64,000 bases of DNA from Mucilaginibacter endophyticus (GTDB taxonomy: Bacteria; Bacteroidota; Bacteroidia; Sphingobacteriales; Sphingobacteriaceae), in NCBI RefSeq assembly GCF_003351025.1, contig NZ_QPCG01000001.1, forward strand, positions 999,949 to 1,063,948. Direction: 5' to 3'. The translations under genes and the position numbers were made by a program. Position 1 is the stretch's first letter. Each line of letters opens with the position of its first letter. The notes beneath the pieces were generated by a model. It worked only from the letters and a program-made list of their open reading frames with translations, was not told the DNA's origin and made no database searches. Shown piece by piece: positions 27,072 through 34,128 of the stretch.

Positions 27072-27121
27072 ATAATGTTAGGTAGTAGGCGTATTTGGTT
27101 TTGATTGTTGTTGATTGAATA

Positions 27122-27145
27122 ACATTCGCAATCGATTGCGAATGT
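27122..27145. promoter_or_regulatory. Perfect 24-bp palindrome, probable LacI-family operator
   Basis: Each 12-base half reads ACATTCGCAATC, giving the core GCAATCGATTGC with central CG that is typical of LacI/GalR operators. It starts 5 bp downstream of the -7 element of the GH3 promoter, so it spans the transcription start, the classical place for repression. No LacI gene is present in the window. Confidence 0.82.
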
Positions 27146-27150
27146 AGATA

Positions 27151-27182
27151 CGAAGATAAAACGTTTCACCAATTTGAACAAA
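27151..27182 (-). promoter_or_regulatory. Promoter of the GH3 gene
   Basis: On the minus strand TTTG (27182-27179), 20 bp, then TATCTTCG (27158-27151). The spacing is ideal and the -7 element has one mismatch to TAnnTTTG. The leader would be about 70 nt. The rest of the spacer up to 27557 shows no convincing gene. Confidence 0.68.
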
Positions 27183-27557
27183 ATGCCTTGAGATTAATTT
27201 ATGGTTACTGATGTGGGGTTTGTGCTTGCCATTATTTCATGGATCTGGATGCGGCAAAGTAGTTTTTTACCCCGGTTATAAAAATGGACAAACCTAAATA
27301 AATGATGGACTAAAATAACGGGACGGCAGCGCGAAGGATCAGGAAATTCAGAAAGAAAAGAGAAGTTTTTGTTTGTTGATTTTACGGAGCGTTTGCGTAA
27401 AATGGACAAAGAAATAGAGAAATTGGCCTTTTTTGAAGTTTTTTGAGTGCCTGTTTTTTGGTGAGGTCTGCGATATTTGATGGGATTGCGAAATTTTGCT
27501 TGTGTAAATATTTGATTAAAAGCGTGTTAATTTTAATGCTTAAAAAGTGAAAAAATA

Positions 27558-27590
27558 TTTTGACTGCATATACCTGAAGTTATATATTTG
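27558..27590 (+). promoter_or_regulatory. Consensus Bacteroidota promoter of the tRNA gene
   Basis: TTTTG (27558-27562), 20 bp, then TATATTTG (27583-27590), an exact TAnnTTTG match. It predicts transcription starting at about 27597, five bases before the tRNA. Confidence 0.85.
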
Positions 27591-27601
27591 CGGCCACCAA
27601 C

Positions 27602-27674
<73 letters not shown>

Positions 27675-27676
27675 CA

Positions 27677-27711
27677 AAAGCCTTTCTCTGTTCGGAGAAA
27701 GGCTTTTTCTT
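27677..27711 (+). terminator. Terminator of the tRNA gene
   Basis: Twelve-base perfect stem AAAGCCTTTCTC/GAGAAAGGCTTT with loop TGTTCG, then a T-rich tail. Confidence 0.93.
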
Positions 27712-27775
27712 TTTCAGCTTTTTTTAATTTATCCTTGAGAGCTATCGTTTATTTGCAACTTAATGAGCCTATAAT

Positions 27776-27945
27776 TCCCCGTAGGGGATACCTGTTTATA
27801 GCAAAATAATTATAATAATCCTTTGCCTCGTAGAGGCTACCTTTTCAACATGGTTATTAACATCGCCGCATTTGGGTAGCACCTGACTGTGCAAAAGACT
27901 ATTTTAATCCATATTTTCTACAAACAGGTAGCACCTGACGGTGCA
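27776..27945. repeat. Dispersed repeat with GGTAGCACCTGA units
   Basis: GGTAGCACCTGACTGTGCA (27875-27893) and GGTAGCACCTGACGGTGCA (27927-27945) are near-identical. ACCTGTTTATAG (27790-27801) pairs with CTACAAACAGGT (27918-27929), forming the outside of a long inverted structure. No gene lies between the tRNA terminator and the AraC gene at 28009. Confidence 0.6.
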
Positions 27946-28008
27946 TTACACCGAGATGTGTGTGTAGTGGTCTATAAAGATGGGAGTGGTAGCCATTTCG
28001 CTCCCTGA

Positions 28009-28815
28009 TTAATGATCACCGGCCGTTGGCGAATAACTGAAATGCTTCTTAAAAGCATAGGTAAAATGCGATAGGTTTTCAAATCCCACTTCAGCATAAA
28101 CATCTGATGGTTTCCTGTTTTGTTCCCTGATGCGGTAGTGCGCCAGCTCCAGTCGTTTTTGGGTGAGCCACTTTTGCGGGGTAGTATCAAAGCTTTTCTT
28201 AAAATCCCTTTTAAAGGTTGTAAGACTGCGGCCGGTGAGGTAACCAAACTTTTCCATCGACATATTGAACATGAAGTTTCGCTCCATAAAATTGGTCAGG
28301 TCAATTTTGCCGGGCTCCTGGAAATTGGCCAGTATTCCATCTATATCGCTATCAATTATCCTCAAAATATTGATAGCTTCTTCAATTTTTAGCGAAGCTA
28401 AGTTTTCCGGCAATCCATCCTTCAGGTCAAAGTACGGGATCAGGGAGGCCAGGCAGCTTTCCAATAGCGGGTGCTTACCAAAGTTCCTGATCCCTGGCGA
28501 ATGCAATAGGCGAGCCTTTGGCGGATTTTTGGTATAAAACTCCTTGAGCATGGGCATGGTGAGGTGCATGGCCACTGTTTTATGCGGCAACCCGTCCTTT
28601 GGATAATTAATCACTGTAGTCAACTGGTTTCGGGGGATCAGGAATATATCACCCGCACCAAAAACATGGATCGAATCGGCCTGCACTATCTTTGTTTCGC
28701 CCGAAATAAACCAGATCAGCATGTGATGTTCAAATAACACCTCTGTACGGAAAGGCTTATCCTCAAAATTTGAGAGTTTAATATCTGGGCTTAAATAATG
28801 TGTTTTAAATTCCAT
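28009..28815 (-). CDS. AraC-family transcriptional regulator
   Basis: 268 residues. The N-terminal domain about 1-165 is cupin-like (FEDKPFRTEVLFEHHMLIWF, then IFLIPRNQLTTVINYPKDGL). The C-terminal double HTH about 170-268 contains MSMEKFGYLTGRSLTTFKRDFKK and KPSDVYAEVGFENLSHFTYAF. It lies 42 bp downstream of the SDR gene in the same direction, so the two form an operon and the regulator probably controls it. A 22-bp-spaced direct repeat at the SDR promoter is the likely binding site. The C-terminus ends soon after the last helix, as expected. Confidence 0.94.
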   Translation of the reverse strand: MEFKTHYLSPDIKLSNFEDKPFRTEVLFEHHMLIWFISGETKIVQADSIHVFGAGDIFLIPRNQLTTVINYPKDGLPHKTVAMHLTMPMLKEFYTKNPPKARLLHSPGIRNFGKHPLLESCLASLIPYFDLKDGLPENLASLKIEEAINILRIIDSDIDGILANFQEPGKIDLTNFMERNFMFNMSMEKFGYLTGRSLTTFKRDFKKSFDTTPQKWLTQKRLELAHYRIREQNRKPSDVYAEVGFENLSHFTYAFKKHFSYSPTAGDH

Positions 28816-28857
28816 GGTTCATTAATGCTGCCGGTTAATATAAAGCTACAGATGATC

Positions 28858-29883
28858 TTAGTTTGCCGCAAATTTTACGCCTGTCATTTCTTCGCTCAAG
28901 GTCCACAGCTTTTGGGCGCTTTCAGCATCAACCGAATATGGTTTTACGCCGCGTAAAGTGAGGGGCTCATCATATTTATGTTCAATGTCCCCAAGATCCA
29001 GATCGGCAACATCAGCGTTTTCGCAATAAACACCCCCAATGTTATCAAGCTGCGGACTGGTGGCACACCACACTGAAGTGGCGGCTCCCTGCGCTATAGT
29101 TTTTAGCCGGGCTGCCACTTCCGGGAATATATTTCCGTCGGCATCAAACATGCCCATCTGCTGAAACAACTCTACCGGGGCCGCCCTGCCAAGGTCGGTA
29201 CCATTTACAGAACCAGGATGCAATGAGTAGGAGCGAACCCCGAAATCTTTACCCCGGTGGTCAAGCTCTACAGTAAAAAGGTTATTGGCTGTTTTTGATT
29301 GACCGTAGGCCGTCAGAGTTTCATAATCTCGACTAAGGAAATTAGGATCATCAAAATCAAAAGGCGAGATCTGGTGGCCGTAAGATGATACATTAATTAC
29401 TCTTGCGCCATGCGCTTTTTTAAGGGCAGGCCAAAGCAAGGCGGTAAGCTGGAAATGCCCAAGGTGATTGGTTGCCAGTTGTGATTCATAACCCCTTGCA
29501 TCGCGCTGAAGCGGCACCCACATGATGCCTGCGTTATTAATGAGCAGGTGAAGCGGGGCGGCGGTTTTCAGAAAATCTACCGCGAAGGAATCGATAGAGG
29601 TGGGGTCCATCAGATCCATCACTTTAATCGTTACGTTAGGTACGCCTTCAAGATTTTTTGCTGCTTTGTTGTAATCGCGTGCAGGTACAATAACTTTTGC
29701 CCCGGCCGATACCAATGTTTTTACGGTTTCTAAACCGATGCCCGCATAGCCGCCGGTTACAATAGCTGTTTTACCGCTGAGGTTTATCCCTTTAATAACG
29801 TCGGTAGTAGTTGATTGGGCGTCAAATCCTGAATCCAGCGGTTTCTGTAATGCCCCATTATAATTATCTTTTATTTGTTCCAT
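28858..29883 (-). CDS. Short-chain dehydrogenase/reductase
   Basis: 341 residues, classical SDR. Cofactor motif TGGYAGIG (43-50), structural NNAG (116-119), catalytic S166/S167, Y193 and K197 (YGQSK). R70 after the second strand (VIVPARD) suggests NADP(H). It resembles retinol-dehydrogenase/WWOX-like SDRs, which act on hydrophobic aldehydes or alcohols, but the substrate is unknown. The C-terminal ~60 residues (NIGGVYCENADVADLDLG) are an extension common in this subgroup. It is the first gene of an SDR-AraC operon. Confidence 0.93.
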   Translation of the reverse strand: MEQIKDNYNGALQKPLDSGFDAQSTTTDVIKGINLSGKTAIVTGGYAGIGLETVKTLVSAGAKVIVPARDYNKAAKNLEGVPNVTIKVMDLMDPTSIDSFAVDFLKTAAPLHLLINNAGIMWVPLQRDARGYESQLATNHLGHFQLTALLWPALKKAHGARVINVSSYGHQISPFDFDDPNFLSRDYETLTAYGQSKTANNLFTVELDHRGKDFGVRSYSLHPGSVNGTDLGRAAPVELFQQMGMFDADGNIFPEVAARLKTIAQGAATSVWCATSPQLDNIGGVYCENADVADLDLGDIEHKYDEPLTLRGVKPYSVDAESAQKLWTLSEEMTGVKFAAN

Positions 29884-29905
29884 TTTTTTTAATGTTTTAA
29901 TGAAA

Positions 29906-29913
29906 CAAAAGTA
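29906..29913 (-). promoter_or_regulatory. -7 element of the SDR-AraC operon
   Basis: TACTTTTG on the minus strand matches TAnnTTTG. The -33 region has no TTG and is instead covered by the direct repeats, as expected for an activator-dependent promoter. Confidence 0.55.
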
Positions 29914-29933
29914 TAGGCAAGGGGCTACAGCGC

Positions 29934-29968
29934 TTTTGTTTTAAAGGCCGATGTTTTTTGTTTTAAAG
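29934..29968. promoter_or_regulatory. Direct-repeat AraC-type binding site
   Basis: TTTTGTTTTAAAG occurs exactly twice, at 29934-29946 and 29956-29968, a 22-bp period (two helical turns). That is the usual arrangement for AraC monomers bound side by side. The site abuts the promoter of the SDR-AraC operon from the upstream side. Confidence 0.65.
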
Positions 29969-30150
29969 ACCAATTTATATAAAATAGATCTGTAACAGTT
30001 TTGATACAATAAGATCAGTGATAGGAGCGGGTAGCAAGGAGGTGCTATTGCAGGGTTAAATCTTCCCCGGTTCGGGAAAGTTTGTATACGTCTGATTTAC
30101 CTGTTAACAGGCATAAAGGTGGGTTTTAGAGGTAAATTCCTGTAAAGTTT

Positions 30151-30393
30151 TCAGGAAAACGTTTTGCGATAGCTATACCAGCGAATAACTTTCAGCAGTT
30201 CCTCTTCTGAAATGGTAATGCCACCTGTTTGCTGAAAAGCCAGTTCTTTATCCAAAATAGTGGCCCTGAGCGGCTCTGGCAAACCCGGACTGGGTTGTGC
30301 TCCCGGGTCAAACACACACACGCTGCTGCCTGAACCCGGAATTAAAATAACGTCTACCCCATCTACGGAGTTCAGTAAATAATGTTGATCCAT
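30151..30393 (-). CDS. Small hypothetical protein
   Basis: 80 residues from ATG 30393; upstream extension of the frame overlaps the VOC gene and looks non-coding. Codon choice matches neighbouring genes, and the sequence has an ordinary soluble composition (NSVDGVDVILIPGSGSSV, then ISEEELLKVIRWYSY at the end). It lies 43 bp after the VOC gene on the same strand, so it is probably cotranscribed. No family is recognised. Confidence 0.55.
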   Translation of the reverse strand: MDQHYLLNSVDGVDVILIPGSGSSVCVFDPGAQPSPGLPEPLRATILDKELAFQQTGGITISEEELLKVIRWYSYRKTFS

Positions 30394-30436
30394 GCTATAC
30401 CAGCGGCAAAAAGTGTACCTGTTAGCAGTTAGACCG

Positions 30437-30823
30437 TTACAGTGGCCTGCCAAAAAACAGGATATAACCATCGGTATCTGCCAATTCAAAACCACGCAGG
30501 CCGTCATGGGTATCCTGTAACGGTTGGGTGAAGATAACATCCCGTGATGCAAATTCTACAGCCAGTATATCCGGGTTAGGTACGCTCACATAAGCATCCC
30601 AGCGGGCATCCCGGGCACGACTGGAATTAGGAAGCGGATCTGCCTCTACCGCCTTAAGGAAGATCATAGCCCCATCGCGCTGTACAATGGCAAAAAACGG
30701 ATCATGGGCAGGTTCCTGGAAAACAGTTTCAAACTTGAGCATTTCGCCATAAAACAAAAGTGAAGCCGTGACATTATGAACGATAAAGAATGGAGCGATG
30801 CCTGCGATATATGCCTGATTCAT
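30437..30823 (-). CDS. VOC (glyoxalase/bleomycin-resistance) family protein
   Basis: 128 residues with the paired beta-alpha-beta-beta-beta layout: IAPFFIVHNVTASLLFYGEML, then FFAIVQRDGAMIFLKA, and the second half VSVPNPDILAVEF to GLRGFELADTDGYILFFGRP. VOC members are metal-dependent enzymes or ligand-binding resistance proteins; the metal residues of glyoxalase I are not clearly complete here. The ATG at 30823 gives the standard N-terminus. It is followed by the 80-residue orphan. Confidence 0.88.
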   Translation of the reverse strand: MNQAYIAGIAPFFIVHNVTASLLFYGEMLKFETVFQEPAHDPFFAIVQRDGAMIFLKAVEADPLPNSSRARDARWDAYVSVPNPDILAVEFASRDVIFTQPLQDTHDGLRGFELADTDGYILFFGRPL

Positions 30824-30986
30824 TGGGGGAATTGCTTACATAAATATATGGAGCGAATAATGGATTGGCAATAGCTTTCATCTCAGTTTTACGGCGACTG
30901 GTCTATTAAAAACAGTGCTAATAGGTAAGCTTCCGGCTATTGTCGATTTGTATGCCGCCGACGGGGAAAACAATTTAAGGGATCAG

Positions 30987-30994
30987 TATATTTG
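30987..30994 (+). promoter_or_regulatory. -7 element for the YVTN propeller gene
   Basis: TATATTTG, exact TAnnTTTG match, 73 bp before the ATG at 31067. No TTG is seen at the ideal -33 distance. Confidence 0.4.
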
Positions 30995-31066
30995 TTTTAG
31001 AGAGAGATCTGTTCTAATGATCATATCCTTCACGAGTTATAAACCGTTCTCCAATCTGTAAGCCCT

Positions 31067-32173
31067 ATGAATAAAACTACACGTAACCTTGCTTTTAAAA
31101 CTGCAAAGTCCAGCCTGAGTAAATTGTTTACCTTAAGTTTGCTGTTAACGGTTTGTATTGCCGCCAGATGTAAGGCGCAGTCAACGCCACAGCGTTCGTT
31201 GCTTGCGCTTTCCAAAAGTGATCATACCTTGTCTATTATCGATCCGGTTACGCTGAAAGTTATAGCCGGTGTTCCCGTAGGTTCCGATCCGCATGAGGTT
31301 ATCGCCTCGGCTGACGGGAAGACGGCCTATGTATCCATTTATGGCGGCGGGAGCCTGCATGAACTTAGCGTGGTTGATCTTGTGGCACAAAAAGCTTTAC
31401 CCGCGCTTGATACCAGGCCGCTGATGGGGCCGCATGGATTAACCTTTGCCGCAGGTAAAGTATGGTTTTCGGCAGAAGGGGCTAAAGCCGTTGGCCGTTA
31501 TGATCCGGCAACAGGTAAATTTGACTGGGCGATGGGAACGGGGCAGGACAGAACACACATGATTTATGTTACTGCTGATGGGAAGCAGGTTTATACTACA
31601 AATGTTAACTCGGCAACTGTAAGTATTTTGACAGATAGCCCGGGTAAACCGGCAGGCCCTCCGCCAGGACCAACACCTCCAGCCGGAGCGGCGCCTCCAC
31701 CCGGGTTTGCACCTCCGGCGCGTCAGGAATGGGGGCAAACTGTTATCCCGGTGGCCAAAGGGTCTGAAGGTTTTGATGTATCACCCGACGGCCGTGAATT
31801 GTGGACTGCCGGTGCTGAAGACGGTAACATTTCAGTTATTGATATTGCAGCCAAGAAGGTAACCGCTACAATTGACGCGAAGGTTACGGGAGCCAACCGT
31901 CTTCAGTTTACGCCTGATGGCAAACGGGTATTGGTTACCAGTCTGCGGACAGGTGATCTGTTTATTTTTGACGCGGCATCGCACCGGGAAATAAAACGCA
32001 TAAATACCGGCCGAGGCGCGGCAGGCATCCTGGTAGATGATGACGGCTCACGCGCGTTTATTGGTTGCACCGCCGATAATTATGTAGCCGTGGTTGATCT
32101 TAAAAAATTAGAAGTAAGCGGGCATATTGATATTCGCGGAGCCGATGGTTTAGCCTGGGCAGTTATGCGGTGA
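31067..32173 (+). CDS. Secreted YVTN-type beta-propeller protein
   Basis: 368 residues with a long N-terminal signal region (LFTLSLLLTVCIAARCKAQS). The propeller blades show the YVTN/cytochrome-d1-like pattern: LLALSKSDHTLSIIDPVTLKV, EVIASADGKTAYVSIYG, MIYVTADGKQVYTTNVNSAT, FDVSPDGRELWTAGAEDGNI, and RAFIGCTADNYVAVVDLKKLE. A Pro/Gly-rich insertion (191-219, PPPGPTPPAG-like) interrupts one blade and probably forms an exposed loop. No catalytic role is evident. It is likely monocistronic and is followed by a repeat-filled spacer. Confidence 0.85.
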   Translation: MNKTTRNLAFKTAKSSLSKLFTLSLLLTVCIAARCKAQSTPQRSLLALSKSDHTLSIIDPVTLKVIAGVPVGSDPHEVIASADGKTAYVSIYGGGSLHELSVVDLVAQKALPALDTRPLMGPHGLTFAAGKVWFSAEGAKAVGRYDPATGKFDWAMGTGQDRTHMIYVTADGKQVYTTNVNSATVSILTDSPGKPAGPPPGPTPPAGAAPPPGFAPPARQEWGQTVIPVAKGSEGFDVSPDGRELWTAGAEDGNISVIDIAAKKVTATIDAKVTGANRLQFTPDGKRVLVTSLRTGDLFIFDAASHREIKRINTGRGAAGILVDDDGSRAFIGCTADNYVAVVDLKKLEVSGHIDIRGADGLAWAVMR

Positions 32174-32841
32174 TAAAAAATGCGCCTCTCGCGCTGAGTG
32201 GAAAAAATGAGTTCTGCAAAGGTCAAATGACATATCCGTCGCGTCATTGCGAGGCACGAAGCAATCGCACAGAGGCAGGTAACGATTATTGTCGTAATGA
32301 ACTTACATCGTCGCGCTCTTGGCCGCGCGAGGGCCAGATACTTTTGTCGCCACAAAAGTATCCAAAAAGGCTTGCAGCAGAAAGGCTTCTTTGCGCTCAT
32401 CCTACCCTCCAACCCGCCGCCCGGCCTTTGCCCTGCAAAACGAACAGAACCACGGGCTGCAATTATTTTGCCCCGATTCGCCCTATCCCCAGCTTCTGCA
32501 AAAACTTGCTATGCCCCTGCAGCCGCACATTCCCCGCATTGTTCTGCCCGTTTTCATCCGAAGCTGATCTGCTGCGAAAAACATCCGATTTTAATTATGT
32601 CATGGTTAGCTTGTCGAAGGGTCGTGCGCAGAGGCCCGCCCCGCTATGCTTCGACAGGCTCAGCATGACCCCAATTTTAACTATGTCTTGGGGGAGAAGG
32701 AACGAAGCAATCGCATGCTATACAGAGCTACCATCTTTTCGTGTAGTAAAGACTTGATAAATCGATTTTATCCTCGATAAATGCATTTTTTTTATATTTT
32801 GCGCCGATTTTAATTCTTATCCTGCATATCTAAATTTATTA
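32174..32841. repeat. Repeat-filled 668-bp spacer
   Basis: Contains CGTCATTGCGAGG..ACGAAGCAATC (32242-32270), a block around GATACTTTTGTCGCCACAAAAG with a self-complementary core (about 32336-32372), a 71-bp palindrome at 32599-32669, and a second ACGAAGCAATCGC (about 32702). Open frames here translate into repeat sequence and are not credible genes. The end (32770-32841) should hold the acyltransferase promoter; TTTTGCGCC lies at 32797-32805. Confidence 0.75.
32599..32669. repeat. 71-bp palindromic element, copy A
   Basis: Runs from GTCATGGTTAGC to GGCTCAGCATGAC, with inner CTTGTCGAAGG and GCTTCGACAGG. It is the near-exact reverse complement of the element at 37889-37958. Confidence 0.85.
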
Positions 32842-33948
32842 ATGAACAATAATGAGCTGGCCACCAAGCCACACTATCCCATCTTAGATGGCCTTCGCGG
32901 CGTCGCGGCCATAATCGTAGTAACCTTTCACTTAACTGAGCCTTTATCAACCGGTCATTTAGATAATCTTGTCAATCACGGCTATCTCGCTGTCGACTTT
33001 TTCTTTTTACTATCGGGCTTCGTGATTGGCTATGCATATGACGACCGTTGGTATAAAATGACTGTCGGCAGCTTTTTCAAACGTCGTATCGAACGTCTGC
33101 AGCCCATGGTGGTTTTAGGTATGACCCTCGGCGCTATCGGTTTTTATTTTACAGATTCTACGCTTTGGCCGCTCATTCATACCGTTCCGGTTTGGAAAAT
33201 GCTGCTGGTAACGCTGATCGGTTATACCATTCTACCTGTACCGCTGTCGCTTGATATTCGTGGCTGGGAAGAGATGCATCCCATGAATAGCGTGGGCTGG
33301 TCGTTATTTTTTGAATACATTGCCAACATTCTTTACGCTGTCTGGATCAGGAAATTTTCTAAAACGGCATTAAGTATCCTGGTAGGCATTGCCGCTATCG
33401 CGCTCGCGCATCTTGCTATCACCAACGGCGATGTCAGCGGTGGCTGGACGTTGAATGTAGAGCAGGTCCGGATCGGGATAACCCGTACCATGTACCCTTT
33501 CTTTGCCGGTTTGTTACTTTCACGCATAGTGAAACCGACTCAAATTAAAAATGCTTTTTTATGGTGCAGTCTTTTAGTGGCTGTTGTACTTTATATGCCG
33601 CGCATTGGCGGTGCCGAAAATGGCTGGATGAACGGGATCTATGAATCGTTTTGTATCATCATCGTTTTCCCGGTTATAGTATACCTTGGCGCCAGTGGCG
33701 TGTTGCAAACTCAACGCGAGAACAGGATCTGCAAATTCCTGGGTGACATATCCTATCCTCTTTATCTGGTACATTACCCGCTGGTTTATTTTTACGTGGC
33801 CTGGATCAGCAATAACAAAGGCATAACCATTGCACAGGCCTGGCCTTACGCGTTACTTATTTTAATAGGCGGAATAGTTTTAGCCTACGCCGCATTGAAA
33901 TGGTATGATGAGCCGGTTAGGAAATGGTTGCGGAAAAAGTTGGGGTAG
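32842..33948 (+). CDS. Acyltransferase-3 family membrane protein
   Basis: 368 residues, about ten membrane helices. Family signature at the N-terminus: LDGLRGVAAIIVVTFH with the R/H pair, then DFFFLLSGFVIGY and RRIERLQPM. Later segments include SVGWSLFFEYIANILYAVW and LVHYPLVYFYVAWI. Members (OafA, NodX and similar) transfer acyl groups, often acetyl, to cell-surface or secreted glycans using a cytoplasmic acyl-CoA donor. The substrate is unknown. It lies between two repeat-bearing spacers and 180 bp before the rhamnosidase gene. Confidence 0.92.
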   Translation: MNNNELATKPHYPILDGLRGVAAIIVVTFHLTEPLSTGHLDNLVNHGYLAVDFFFLLSGFVIGYAYDDRWYKMTVGSFFKRRIERLQPMVVLGMTLGAIGFYFTDSTLWPLIHTVPVWKMLLVTLIGYTILPVPLSLDIRGWEEMHPMNSVGWSLFFEYIANILYAVWIRKFSKTALSILVGIAAIALAHLAITNGDVSGGWTLNVEQVRIGITRTMYPFFAGLLLSRIVKPTQIKNAFLWCSLLVAVVLYMPRIGGAENGWMNGIYESFCIIIVFPVIVYLGASGVLQTQRENRICKFLGDISYPLYLVHYPLVYFYVAWISNNKGITIAQAWPYALLILIGGIVLAYAALKWYDEPVRKWLRKKLG

Positions 33949-34128
33949 GGGGGATTTGAGGGCTAAAATAACACCAAGCCCCCGATAGAGTATTGGAGCT
34001 TGGTACCGATAACATTATGGGGCCATGGTATATAAGAAAATTATATATCAGGGGGTAAGTAGGGGACAGTTAAGCGTTATTTAATGCGCATATTGCTTTA
34101 ACCAATTATTTTTACTGTAAACCCAACC

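Noticed and set aside
27194..27409. 71-codon minus-strand frame between GH3 and the tRNA gene
   Set aside because: No start context, odd composition and no family resemblance; it lies in a spacer with no other coding sign.
30394..30552. Longer start for the 80-residue orphan gene
   Set aside because: The extension overlaps the VOC coding region and its composition is non-protein-like.
32170..32757. 195-codon plus-strand frame and overlapping frames after the YVTN gene
   Set aside because: The sequence is made of dispersed repeats and palindromes (frame reads repeat sequence such as the GTCATGCTGAGC element), with no start context and several equally long frames.
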